Assembly (NCBI RefSeq): GCF_000203795.2
Contig: NW_006281099.1
Location: 1,352,690 to 1,416,689, forward strand
Source of the DNA: Batrachochytrium dendrobatidis JAM81
Lineage: Eukaryota > Chytridiomycota > Chytridiomycetes > Rhizophydiales
Reading direction: 5' to 3'
DNA: 64,000 bases
Every line of letters begins with the position of its first letter. Within the stretch, counting starts at the first letter, position 1. The notes beneath the pieces were generated by a model, which made no database searches, had not been told where the DNA came from, and was given only the letters and a program-made list of their open reading frames with translations. The translations under genes and the position numbers were made by a program. Of this stretch, positions 36,588 through 48,762 are shown piece after piece.

Positions 36588-37036
36588 AAACCGTATTCGC
36601 GTAAAATGAAATACTTTTGTATTGATCTTGAACTGATTATTTTGCTTCGGAATAAACAATTGTTACATATTTGTTGTTATTGGATATTAATTGTCTTTCT
36701 ATTGAACCTCTGTTGTATTCTAATATCAGATACGCTCGCGTTTTAGGTCAAGAGAACAATCTCAAGAATGCAACAGTTGTTTCCATGCCAGTCACCCAGT
36801 ATTTGGGTTGAAGAAAAAGAAAGTTGGGGGCTGAAAATATGTCAAGAATGTGGAATGTATTGGAACAGGAACGCAAACATTTGCACTGTATTTTTGTACA
36901 AGAATAAGCATGGAGATCAGTCAACTAATGAGTTCAAAGACAATATTGTCCAGTAAGATTGGTACCAAATATGAGACTGTTTATCATGTATTCTGATTCC
37001 ATTATTTAGTGTTTCATTTTACGTGAATACGGCTGT
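36588..37036. repeat. Dispersed inverted-repeat element, best-preserved ends (copy D)
   Basis: About 450 bases bounded by CCGTATTCGCGTAAAATG on the left and its near-perfect inverse CATTTTACGTGAATACGG on the right. Inside are the family landmarks TGTTGTATTCTAATATCAG, ACGCTCGCGTTTTAGGTCAA, ATGCCAGTCACC and TTGTCCAGTAAGATTGG. Flanks TTTAAAA and TGTAAAA might be a decayed target duplication. No ORF of transposase type. It sits between the 3' ends of the UIM-protein gene and RAS. Confidence 0.8.
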
Positions 37037-37334
37037 AAAATAATCAATGCATGAAATAGCTTTAAACTCAGCATCAAGGCATATTCCAAATAGTTATAAA
37101 TAACAATATGGCTTTATGATTCAAATAAAATTGTAAGCATGCCTAAAATACACATTTCAATACATATACATGCGAACGGATCAAATCTAGCAATAAAAAA
37201 ACCATAATATGCAAATTGAAAAAGACTGTAAACAAAAATATTCTATAGTATGCTTTATGAACCCAATGGATTAGGTGGAAGAGTGCATTGCATTTTAAGT
37301 CGACATGCTAGACTTGACTCTTTTGTTTGAAATA

Positions 37335-39553
37335 CTAAATGATTTTGCAATTGGATCGCTTGTGCTTTTTTGGGGGTTGGATTCCTGTATTCATTCTCAT
37401 TGCTAGTTCGGTAGCTTTGTTGCGATAGCGAATCTAGAAAAAATCAAAAGCAATTGTCCATTGCATGCGTCAGATCAAAATCAATCACTATTGCAGTATG
37501 TAGCAAATGTCCTTGAATGAGCTCTTGGAAACTCAGTCTAGATAAAAATACCAACGTACCTCGCGAACAAGTGCATGAAATGCAGCAGTCACATTAAAAT
37601 TCTCCTTGGCGGACGTTTCAATGTAATGTGATTTAAGTTTTGCAGCTAGCGCCTGTCCTTCAACACTTGTAATCATTCTTTCATAAATTAAATCTGCCTT
37701 GTTGGCTACGATGATGATTGGATAGCGTTCCACATCTTTGACTCGCAAAATTTGTCGAAAGTATGGCTCGATCTCTTCAAAACTAGGTCTAGACGTGACA
37801 GAATAGACACACATGAATCCTTCGCCTGACCTCATATACTAATTGAGCAAACCGTAATAAAATCAAACCAAGTCAAAGACACTATTAGCCAAAACACCAT
37901 GTACAGTATACAAAAGTAAATAATTAAGCAGTTTTCAAAACCAACCTGTTCTGAGTTTGGTAATGTATAGTTTCCATAGATGCAGTGCATCAGTAGCATT
38001 TTAGGAAATAATTACATGTAGATTAACGAATCCGCCACGTCAAGTTGTTTGATCAAGACAAATTGTGATATTTATAGATGAAAAAGGATCAAGGATGAAA
38101 GTTTAGCATATTGATAAAAATAAAGCAAACATTTAGTTAGAATCAGCAAATCATGTGTAGCGATACTCGTGTAAAATGAAACACTAAATAAGAGTATCAG
38201 TGCATAGTAAATAGCCAATGTTATGGAATAATGGTGCCAGTTTCCACCAAATTTACTGGACAACATTGTGTCCTTTGAACTTTTTAGGACACTGATCTTT
38301 TGATGATTGGCATGAAGCCAACTGCTGCATTTCTGAGACTGCAATCTTGTTTCCAATTAAAACGCGAACGTATTCAAGATTCCAAGTTTGACAATATTGG
38401 GATTACAATGGATGAGTCAGGTTTAAAATTTGTCAATCGTGCAATGCATGGCTATGCCAAAAGCAGAGAAAAACGGGCTCGAAACTGTAATTTGTTTTTG
38501 TGCATCATATGATGGACGTTGTACTTGAAAGAGTCGAGTGTCTACTAAATAAGCAGTCAATTTGCAGTAGGGAACAGTGAATATTTATCCATTATCCATT
38601 CCAAAGCAAAATAGTGGCAATGACTGCAAGATAAAGCGTTCCGTTTTACGTGAACATGGCTGCAATCTCAAGTTTAGAGTGCAACGAAAATGAAAATACA
38701 ATCAATACAGTTGGAATGACCCGTAAAAGCAACAACGACAGTCCCATTTGCATAATCAATACGTATTTTGTGGCTGCATTCAGATACAGTTGCATCATGT
38801 GATTTGACTGTCTGCAAATGGAGAGAAGGCGCAACAGTCAAGTACTAGAAGACGGGATAAATGTACAAGTTATGGCAATGGAGGATGATCAGGTAGATTA
38901 TACGGTTTCTATTTTAATCTCTCGAGAAAAGTGGTGTTTCTCCAATATGTAAGATGGAGTCGTTTGGGACTTTTTACCTCGCATCGCACTGTATTCTTCT
39001 TGTCCAGCGGTATCTAATACATCCAGCATAGCCACTTCGCCATCCACCACGGTCTGTTTGCGATACGAGTCCTCAATGGTGGGATCGTACCTAAACAAAA
39101 TATAATAGTATTCCCCTATTCAGTTAGCCAACTGTGTAGTCATACCAACTCCCCAGCAAGATGCACATATAGGATTTAAATCCTCTGCAACTTTTGTCCA
39201 GCGATTGATGCATATCAAAATAGTGATTTCTGTATTATTGCAGATGCACACTAGAACGATCTGCTATATCTGGATAATATAACTTGATAAAGCCTGACAT
39301 ACTCGTCTACAAAATGCTCCTGGATAAATTGAATAGTAAGTGCTGATTTTCCAACTCCTCCTCCTCCCACTACAACAAGCTGCAATAAAGCAATTTCAAA
39401 TGGTATCAAGTTAGCAAACTGTGATCGTTATAGGCACTTGTTAATCTGTTAAATATAAAGTATCTGATGAATCACTTGAAGTTGGATAGTATCTGAATTA
39501 GCAAGGCTCACCTTGAATTCACGCATATACGATGATTGCCGATTCGCTGTCAT
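37335..39553 (-). CDS. RAS: Ras GTPase
   Basis: Membrane-anchored small GTPase of the Ras proper group, 204 aa. Exons: 39553-39512, 39379-39303, 39090-38978, a 5-base microexon 37950-37946, 37838-37560 and 37433-37335. Motifs: P-loop GGGGVGKS at about residues 19-26, effector loop YDPTIEDSY, switch [17 protein letters not shown], then [21 protein letters not shown] for guanine specificity, and ETSAKEN. The C-terminus has a polybasic KKHKR followed by the CAAX box CKII, so it should be prenylated and held at the plasma membrane. The N-terminus extends mammalian Ras by nine residues, as in many fungal Ras proteins. The microexon AACAG supplies the Glu-Gln needed between switch II and YMRSGEG. 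Intron 3 (38977-37951) contains a complete dispersed repeat. NKADL in place of the usual NKCDL is a minor variant. Confidence 0.93.
38156..38664. repeat. Dispersed inverted-repeat element inside a RAS intron (copy E)
   Basis: About 510 bases from CGATACTCGTGTAAAATGAA to CCGTTTTACGTGAACATGG. Landmarks: CACCAAATTTACTGGACAAC, TTTGATGATTGGCATGAAGC, ATGGCTATGCCAAAAGC and ATGATGGACGTTGTACTTGA. Orientation is opposite to copies at 36.6 and 62.6 kb. It lies wholly within RAS intron 3 and would be removed by splicing. Confidence 0.78.
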
Positions 39554-39654
39554 TGGTATTGACAATTACATGGCAGAATTGAAACTGCTTGAATATCCTT
39601 TGGTCGACAAATCCCTCACGTGAGTGAAAAACTGCTAATCTAAACCTTTTTCGT

Positions 39655-40175
39655 AGCCCATTTAGGAATCCAAATCTTTGGATTGCAATGAACGAGTCTG
39701 GTGATCGTACAATATATGGCTATGCAAACAAAGGCGAAAGTACAAGGTTTGATCACATCAAATCAAACTATAGTTTGACTGTGTGCGTCATACGATGTTT
39801 GGTGTGCTTGAAAACTGACCAAAGGAGTTTTCAAGGCCGTAATATTCCGACTTTTTAACCAGCATGCAGCATTTCCAAACACGCATGTTATCCTAGACAT
39901 CATTTCATTCTACAAAACCACATATTGTTTGATTAGACATGGATTACTAACCATTCAACAAACGGCGCGAGGTTTGGAGTTTTATATTGCCCATTCTTGA
40001 ACTTTGCAGAAAATGACTCGAGTATAACAAAGAATGGGCTCATGCGTCGATCAATTCCAGACACAAATCGTTGAAAAGGTTTATTAAAGCCAATTTGTAG
40101 TAGGAAAACAACGAATATTTAACCATTGCTTATTTTGGAGCAATCACTGCAAGCCGTATTTATGTAAAGTAGATC
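39655..40175. repeat. Degenerate dispersed repeat (copy F)
   Basis: Internal similarity to copy E in the same order: TTGGATTGCAATGAACGAG, ATGGCTATGCAAACAAAGGC, AACTATAGTTTGACTG, TCATACGATGTTTGGTGTGC, GAATATTTAACCATTGC and CAATCACTGCAAG. It then runs into CCGTATTTATGTAAAG, where copy E has the opposite-facing end, so this copy is rearranged or two overlapping remnants. It occupies most of the promoter interval between RAS and the downstream coiled-coil gene. Confidence 0.6.
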
Positions 40176-40293
40176 ACCTGCATTTATCTTTATTTGCTAG
40201 ATATATTTTGACTTGCATATTTTAATTGTAGTTTAAATTTGAAACCCTGCCAAATTACAATAGTAGCCTTTAGTTGCATCTCAACGATACGAA

Positions 40294-43200
40294 ATGCATC
40301 CAACCATATTCGCACTTGACCAGCTTATTACTTCTCTTACTGACGACCTGTCTATTGAGTATCGACCCCATTTGCTGTCTCGCTCTTTGGATGATTTGGC
40401 TGGAAGACCTATTATGAAAATTGAACCACAACTTATGAAACTTCTTTCAGAGTGCCTCGAAAAGGCATCGAAAATGATGGCTATATCTGCACAAAGTCAT
40501 AGGTATTTATCAAGTGAAAGCTATATCTCTTCAAACTCTTTGCTATCAGATGCCGGTCTGACCTCGATGGAAGACAGCATAATACGTCAGACCAAGCGTG
40601 TTCAAGACGCGACGAGATCAGAAGACTGCGATGAGGTGATTTCTACTCAACAGATTACCAATGGTTCTCAACAACACGAAGAAATTCAAGAAATCGGCAT
40701 AAAAGCTAAAGGGGATGACAACACAAGTACTATTTTTCATCAAGAGGTGCCTACCCTTGTGTTGGAAAATATCTCGACTGTGCCCAAATTACCACAGGAG
40801 ATCTTGAACAATACCAACCCGACTAAATCTGCTGATGTCGTAGATGTAGACCAAGGGGTTGTATCTGCTACTTTAGACAATACAGATTGTAAAAAAGAAG
40901 TTGAACGATTACTGCATGTAATTTGTGAACATACTGCGGGAATTACTGCTCATTTGGAAAACATGGGAGTGGCTCCGATTGCTGAATTGGGAGATTCAAA
41001 TACAAATATCAATTACAAGGTAATCAAAATGGTATCTTTATGTATACATTTTATTCAAAACTGTATTCAGGCTATTTTATAAGTCTTTGACTAACCAAAA
41101 GTAATCCTACAGAATTTTCAAGCTACTTTAGACAAAGATATATCATACATTTTTACAGAAAAGCTGCAACATTCAAATAACAGTATCAAAAATAAGTTCA
41201 TCTTAAATAATCCAACCAAAAGCTTAAATAAGATCAAGTCATCTGCCGATATAGAAAATAAAGTCACTACTGTCAGTCCATCTACGCGTATGTATACATC
41301 ATACTTATCCATGGCAAGAAGATGTAATGATTGTGGCAAACTGTGCCGAAAAACCCAAAATCTCAAACAAATCATAAAGAATGCCGAAAAGTCGCGAAAA
41401 AAGACACGCAAGAGAATAGCCGAGCTTGAAGATAGGGTCGTAGCGCTAAAGTCGTCTTTGAGTAGCACTGAGTGTAATGTAGCTTCTATACCTTTGACTG
41501 AAAGCTCGATGTGTGAAACGAGTACAAAAGATCCATCTGTTTTAAATTTCAATCAGCCATGCAATGATATCTCATTTGACAGCAACAATACTAGCTCAGG
41601 TGAAAATAGCATCGAGTCTTCAAAATGTGTAGCTCAATCTAGTGTCAAGTCTTCAATAGTATCATCTTTCTCACCACAAAACACTGAAAATAACTCGGAT
41701 CTAATGGCATTAGTTTCCAGTGTTTCTGAAGACTCTGATCCTAAAGAATTTCATTTATGCAGTATAAATCAACTAGAAATGCCGTCACATTGTTTTCAAG
41801 ATGATCAAGTCCAATTTTCAAATCCATTATCAAGCAATGTAAATAATACTTTTGAGTTGACGGGTAAAGAAGGGTTTCGAGGTGACTCGAAAATGGAAAA
41901 TACAGAGCTGGAATCAGCAGCAGCTACATTAGCAAATACTCGACAGATAAATTCAAGTGGTTTTCAAAACACACGATCCCAAGCAGTGCTCGACAAACTG
42001 ATCCACTCAGTCAATCATAAGATTGATACCACTAATGGAACAAATGTAAAGATGATGGTTTCTAATCAAGATAGTTTACCGATCGTACTGTCAAAGTCTC
42101 AAGTCACTGAAAATGACAATCGCCTGGCTAATCAAGGTTTCGGCAATTCCAACACAATTCAAATCAGTCAAAACGACACTCCGAATAACTTACCAATTCA
42201 CGACCATGACTTTATTCTTGAATCACTTTCAGAAGAAAATCAACTGGAACTCAGGAATTTGGCTTCAAACGCTACCACTTTGAGTTCACTTGCCACTACA
42301 TTACATCAACTTTTTAAATCATCAATCCCAAAAGAAAATCCAATTAAACGCACATTTAACAAGTTTCTACTCAGGGATTGCACTTTAGATAAAGCAACTG
42401 CTGCTTACTCTGAAACCTCTGGGATCTCAGAAAGCCTTATTAAACCCAAATATATTGAAATTCTTCAAGCCTGGAAGTCGAGGGCCATTCAAAAGCTTAA
42501 TCCCAATTTAAAAAAAGCTTCTATTTTTGACTGCAATCAGCAGATTCAAAAATGCAATGCACTGGAGCAAAAATTCAAATATCTTCAAACAAAAAGTGTT
42601 GTAGCATCCATGGAGCAAGATAAATGGATTAAAGCCTGTTTTGAACTCATTGCGGATACACGCTCTATATTGCAAAATGGACTGGTTAATTCAAAAGACA
42701 AAGATCCTGCTAGTCAAGAAATGTTTAGCATCCAGTCAAATAATAGATATTTCGGATTAACTGCGCAGAAACTCGCTCATAAGCATACGATGATACCAAA
42801 TCGCCATAAAAACTGTAATAGGACGATTGAATATTTAAACAACACGATTCAGTCATTGGAACAGCATATTGGTACTCTTATGGATAAAATTCACAAAGAA
42901 AACCAAGGCAAAAGTTTAATCATGACAAGCCTAGACAAAATGATTGGAGCAGCAGCTGAAATTTCCACTATCTTGGAAACGCCCACTACAGCAAATGTAA
43001 ATGATACAGAATATCAAGTTTCTTCAACCCATCCAAAAACTATATTTTATAAAAGCACACCCACACTGCTTGACGGGATGACACGTTTTAACGATGCTGC
43101 AGATTTGACTGGTTCACAGCAATCCATGCCAGATGCAGCATGTAAAATCGAATCAATTTTAGAGGGTTTTAAAATACTCAAGTTGCAGATTATAGATTTG

Positions 43201-43548
43201 GTTTTAGGGGTTCAAGAGCGAGATAGTTTTGTAGAGAAACAGGCTCAAGTACTTGCAGTTCTCAAAGAAAATGGCATTGAAATGCACAATGATTTCATCG
43301 CAGCGATTACCAATTGCAACAATGAAAATAACGCATTGCAACAAAATGTCGATAGACTGGCAGAGAATCTGCATAATCAAACCAGTACCAGTCGACAGAT
43401 ACGCTTTGATCAAACCAATGGATTCAAAAAGTTTGAAAGTGCGATTGAAAAAATAACTGCTTTAAAGGCCATCAATGGCAGTGTTTTGCATCGCCGATTG
43501 TCACTGCCTGTGAATACGTCCATCATATCTCGCCCAGAAATCAAATGA
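40294..43548 (+). CDS. Long coiled-coil protein of unknown function
   Basis: Two exons, 40294-41019 and 41113-43548, join in phase 0 (AATTACAAG|gtaatc...cctacag|AATTTT) to give 1053 aa. I do not recognise it. It starts MHPTIFALDQLITSLTDDL. Helical, heptad-like stretches appear around KKEVERLLHVICEHTAGITA, around KQIIKNAEKSRKKTRKRIAE (directly after a small Cys motif, CNDCGKLC), and repeatedly in the last 400 residues (ALEQKFKYLQTK, TIEYLNNTIQSLEQHIGTLM, ALQQNVDRLAENLHNQ). A Ser/Asn-rich, low-complexity region separates them. No motor, membrane or enzymatic domain is visible. Length and layout fit a structural or tethering coiled coil (centrosome, Golgi or kinetochore), but the location is unknown. 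Confidence 0.75.
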
Positions 43549-43734
43549 ATCGCCTTGAATAAACAATACATTTTTTTATAATGACAATCAATAGTGCAAT
43601 CACTACGCCAACTGGGCTTATCTTGAACAACTCGTACATCAACGAGCATCATGTATTACCTGAGTATCTGATGATCATCTTGAGCAAAAATTCAAATTGT
43701 TTTCATCTAAAATCCAAGCCAGATTGACAGCGAA

Positions 43735-44592
43735 ATGGCCAGCACTCGACGTATCCAAAAGGCAAGTATTCTGATCTGATCTGATTGTGACCAAAGGCCA
43801 TTAGATATACTAGCAATATTGGTGATTAGATGCTGCATTTTCTACATACTAAACTGCTACTTTTTGACACCTGCAACTCATGTTGCATCCAATTAAATAC
43901 AGGAGCTTGCAGATCTTACAAAGAACCCCATGTCCAATGTATCTATTGGACCCAAGTCTGAAGATAATCTCATGAACTGGGAGGGTATTGTCACTGGTCC
44001 CGTAAGTCGGCTAATTTGCTTTATTCTGCCCATCTATGAAGGGTTTAGCGCATGTAAATCTACTCGAGTGTCTAGCTGTTACCCATCCAACATCATCTCC
44101 ATGCAAAAGATTTAATTTATATATGAATCTTTCGACTCTACTGAATCTACTTTTGTTACAGGCCAATTCACCGTTTGCTCAAGGCATATTCAAAATCACA
44201 ATTGATTTCCCAGTAGACTATCCATTCAAGCCACCACAGGTAAAATCGTCGAATACTACCATTGACTGGGATACCCACCAAGTCACTTGGCAACGTTCAA
44301 ACTATTTACCAACAGTTGCTTTGATGTGTATTTGCTTGCATAGATCAAATTTGCCACAAAAGTCTATCATCCCAATATTGATCACGATGGAACAATCTGT
44401 TTGGGATTAATTAAGACAGATGCATGGAAACCATCGACAAAACTGTCAGAGGTGCTTATGGCTGTAGTGCAAATTCTTACCGAGCCTAATCCAGAGGATC
44501 CCTTAGTACCTGCAATAGCAGAACAGTTTCGGCAAGACTATGCACAATATACAAAAACAGCCCTCGAATGGACACGGAAGCACGCACAGTAA
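43735..44592 (+). CDS. Ubiquitin-conjugating enzyme E2
   Basis: A 150-aa class I E2 consisting only of the UBC fold. Exons: 43735-43761, 43903-44001, 44162-44239 and 44344-44592. Motifs: N-terminal helix MASTRRIQKELADLTKNP (E1/E3-binding face), IDFPVDYPFKPPQIKFATKV, the HPN tripeptide at residues 77-79, and active-site Cys87 in HDGTICLGLI. LxxxxxWKPSTKLSEVLMAVVQIL and LTEPNPEDPLVPAIAEQF complete the fold. The WKP rather than WSP after the active site recalls UBE2L-type enzymes, so the exact orthologue is not fixed. Intron 1 has a GC donor (AAG|gcaagt), which is required for the MASTRRIQK start. Starts about 190 bases downstream of the coiled-coil gene on the same strand. Confidence 0.92.
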
Positions 44593-44745
44593 AAGGCTGA
44601 TTTATATTATTGCATTTCGAGGTTCAGTTCAAGACGGGCAAAAGCATGATTAAATGAGCCAAGTTAAATTTCCAGCATCTATGGTTTCTGAATGTGATAG
44701 GGCATATAAATAGTGGTGGAAAAAATCACATTAAAACAACATGGT

Positions 44746-47700
44746 TTATTTTCGACTATTGATAAGGTTAAGACGTGAGTAGGATACAACGAAATCCTGT
44801 ACAACACTCTCAATACGCCGTAAATTTCCTTCGTTGCATGCACTAAAATTCGATCAAAATATTAGTATGACAAAAACTTCCATTTCAAAAATAGTAAATA
44901 CGTTGCTTACGTTGCAAATTTACGCAGAAACGATTCGCAAAGTTCAGCAGAAAGCTCAGATTCCAAGAAGCTCGACTCTATAGCAGATCGTACAGATGCC
45001 ACCACAGATACAGTTCCCAATATCTCACACTCGACTTGAAGTGTTTTGGCTACATCTTTCACAACTTCTCGATCGCGAGGAAAGGTATACATTAACCCAT
45101 CAAAAATAGCCTTGGCTATTTTTGGCCCACTCTGAGTAAGCATATCCCTCACTGATGCAGTAGTCATGTTGGTAGGTTCTTTGTTGGAAGGTAAACCAAG
45201 TGAGACTAAATCGCGCAAGAATCGAAGAACTGATGCAAGCGAAACAAGCGATGGTGCAGAAAGGCAAAATAAAGCACATTCAAGTGTATAGGTCCAAAGA
45301 GTAGACCCAAGGAAAGCATTTGGGCAGGTATCAATAAATTCAGAAAGCATCATGTGGTATTCTTCAATAACTAAATTGTTGTGTAGTTTGAAATTTATGA
45401 ATGGTTAGTCCAAATCTCTGGAAATTTTGCAATAGCTTCAAACTCGCATGAGAGGTATACATGCCAGAAAAAACGCAAGTAGCATTTGAAAACTATCATC
45501 GTTCGTACCTTCATCGATATCTGATATGTTTTGTCCTGAAGCTTGCACTAAAGAAAACACAAGCCTGGCCATTTTCTCAACCATAGTACATATAAGACGA
45601 CCTTCATCGGTATTCTCATTTCCAAAGTTACGAATACAGCGCGCTGCAATCCAAATATGACAAGAAAATCCGGTCAACTCAAATTGCTGTAGAAGCAATT
45701 CAATGATACTTGGAAGAAGTGGAAGAGAATGCTGATTGTACGAAGTAAGGATGTTTTGCAACAATCGCGACATGACCTCAGCTATGAAAGAGTCGCTACC
45801 ATAGCGTTTATATACTTCTTGAATAATGGGCCACATCTGTTTTACAACATCAATACAAGGGTGTGGCTGCGACAAGGGAGTATCAGGCAAAATAAAGCGA
45901 AACAAGGTGGAAAGTTGATTGATGGCACCTAAAGCAGATTGAATTTAAACAAGCACATTAGTATAATAAAACATTTCAAGATATAAATGTTTGCAAACTC
46001 AAAAAATCAACTTACATGCTATTTCTTTTTTTTGATCGGCGCTCGGTTCATTCGAAAGTCCAACAAATGCATGTAATTTTTGAGCAATCGGTAGAGCAAA
46101 CAGTTGCACTGCAGCAACGATTTCAGGAGATGGCACGATTTTGATGATATGTGCTACAGCTTCCGTGAGTTGGCGGCAGTCATCGCGGGAAACAGATTCA
46201 ACGGTGCGTACATAGAATGAATATAGTTGAGGCAACAAGTTGACAAGATGCTATCGCCCAAAAATCAACAGCAAAAATGAAATGAATGCAATGGCAAGAG
46301 CATTAATTGTTATTCATGTCTAATTTAATGGCAAGCCAAAATAATATCCAGACAAATAATTTACCTTGCTGCAATATTTGCACAGATCACGAAAAGTTTG
46401 ACTAGCGGCTGAAATTGTATCTTTATCTTGATCAAATGCAGAAGAGACATAGTCTAGTTGATATGAAAGCATTTCAGGGTGCTCGTTAGTCCATTCTGCA
46501 TATCGACCTATCACGAGAATAGCTGCATATTTGATTTTTGGATGGTTTGGCAGTCGAGAAAGTATAGACATGATTTCTGGCAGATAGCGCGACTCGGAAA
46601 AGCTGATTTCACGGCACATTGCACGGAGCGAAAATAACGGAGCCTCAATCTTTGGCCAAGCTAATTCTGCTCCACTCTCTGTCAAAGAAGTAGTACCATT
46701 GACGGGATTAAAGAATGTTTGTAAAATAGCAAATGGCCGAGAAAGCGCTTCTTCATCTCCTAAAATTCGCACACAGTCCTTGAGTACATCGCCCATAACA
46801 TGACGAAAATCACGAAACTCGTCTCGTTCCTGTAAAGTCCATGTAGTCAAATCATCTGGATATTGTAAATGCGTTAAAATAGTGTCAATGAGCTTGCTGT
46901 AAATAGGATGATACTGAAGCTTGCATGCGCTGTATTGTGGTGTAAGGAGTGCTTCGGCAATATAGTTCCAGACATTAAAGGTGATCTTGGCAATCTCTAG
47001 CTCATCGTGCGCAACGCAGAATAAAAGACCGTCAAGTAAGGCCTGAAAAGATGCCATATTTCCGGCAATGAGTTCAGCATAACGTTCTCCAGCCTCTGCA
47101 AAAATACGGCAAATTCCAAGAACAACAGTATAGTCGTCTGATGACTTGTGCAAAATTGGAATCAAAGAAATCAGTTTGGGATATATAATCTCCAAAAGCT
47201 TGGTGTTGAGTGGCTTTTTTGCTGATCGTACAATGATCTCGCAAACCATGTCAACTGCAGTATCAAACATTTCAGAAGAAGAAAGAGCTTGAAACCCAAT
47301 ATCAATAATAGGTGTGTTTTCGATCATGGTAGTAGAAATATCTCCAGATCGCAACCACGAGTTCATGCAAACGAGAATCTCACATCTCATATCATCGCTG
47401 GCTATTCCATAGATGCGTTGCAAAATTTTAGATTTAAAATTGCAGCACTAATTAGCTATAGATGTAGTAAAAAATTGATATAAATAGTAAGTCATAATAT
47501 ATCAATGCTTGGCAACAAACCTGCAAGAGGAAGGTAATGTAAAAGTAACTGCAATACTTTTTCAGAATTTCGTGTGATTAGCGACTGAGTTTGAGAAAGC
47601 ATCACATTTTTCTATACAACAGGATTATTTAGTAACAGTTTGACCATCAACTATTAGATTTGCTTGATTGGCACTCAGATATGAAGCAAAATTCAATATA

Positions 47701-48629
47701 CATACGTCAATCTGGATTTTGTTATTGTAAAGCAACTCTTCTGGTAAAATGCTAAGAAATTTGAATAAAATGGCCATCATTTCAGAATCATTACTGCATA
47801 CTTGAATCATATGCGACACGGGATCGGTCCAAGAAGGCAGTTGGATTGTCAGATCTGCAAGTGACAAGCAAAGTTGTGTTTTTATGTTTTTGGTAGCTGA
47901 TCTATTATCATAAAGCAGTTGAATGAGAGCATCACGAAGAGATTCACGACTAGCCACATCCAGTTCATCTAAATCATACTCGATCTAAAGCAAGAGTAGT
48001 AAGTTTGCACAAGATAAATCAAAACACATAGCCGAGTGTGAGTATATCTCACAGAATGATCCATCCTAAATATGATCATCAGAAGCAGTGCATCAAGTAA
48101 TCCAAATATTGATTTTACCTTTTGACGAAAGGTTTGTACGGCAAACAATCGGGCTTCGCTTGGAACATTGGATTGCCGAACAATACTGTCAGAAATGGAC
48201 CAAGCAGTTGACTAATGATCAAAACATTAAATTCTTGACGCATTAGAAACCATGGTTGATAATATAGAGTCGGGTGGGAGTAGATCTGGCAGCATGTTGC
48301 CAGCATCGAGAGTAGAATCAGATTTGAATCAACATTATTGCACAAGGTATTTATCAAATGTGGTGCAGCAAAACAATCGAAAGAAATCATGCAATTCAAG
48401 ACATGTTTAGTCACAACTAGACTGCAGACAATAGATTGATTGCAACAATAAGACGAGTAGATTAATAGCAATAATAGGAATTAGCACAAAACTGCACCGT
48501 TTTCTGAAAGGTTTCCAGCCAAATTCCAGCCTCTTTCCTAGAATATTTTGAATTGTCTTTGGAATTGTACAGGGCATCGAGAGCCTCAAGGACCTGTTGG
48601 ATAGTAACAAGAGCCGCACTACCAGACAT
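44746..48629 (-). CDS. MTR10: Karyopherin Mtr10 / transportin-3 (importin-13 family)
   Basis: Nuclear import receptor of the importin-beta superfamily. Yeast Mtr10 imports Npl3 and retrieves tRNA; animal transportin-3 imports SR proteins. At least eight minus-strand exons are visible, starting MSGSAALVTIQQVLEALDAL at 48629. Blocks matching TNPO3 in order: AWSISDSIVRQSNVPSEARL; SLADLTIQLPSW; FKFLSILPEELL; ITFNVWNYIAEAL; RDFRHVMGDVLKDCVRILGD; YAAILVIGRYAEW; HPCIDVVKQMWPIIQEVYKR; SVLRFLRDLVSLG. The frame apparently stopping at 44907 really continues: GCAAC|gtaagc splices to a last exon reading NEGNLRRIESVVQDFVVSY, ending at TAA 44746, as in the TNPO3 C-terminus. HEAT repeats fill the chain. Individual exon borders were not all resolved. 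Likely cargo includes the SR protein encoded at 30.5-32.0 kb (inference from the family). Confidence 0.88.
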
Positions 48630-48762
48630 GGTTGATTACTAGATTCAGTTCATATTCTTGCTAGTCTTCAAGCGTACAATCAAATCACATGATATCATGT
48701 GATTTGCTTTTGGTTTAACATGCGCTTTCTGGTTTACATTTTGTGCTGCAAATAACCTTGCC

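Noticed and set aside
44907..44909. Apparent stop ending the Mtr10-like protein early
   Set aside because: The TAA is inside a gtaagc donor. A further exon to 44746 restores the conserved C-terminus, so the gene is not truncated.
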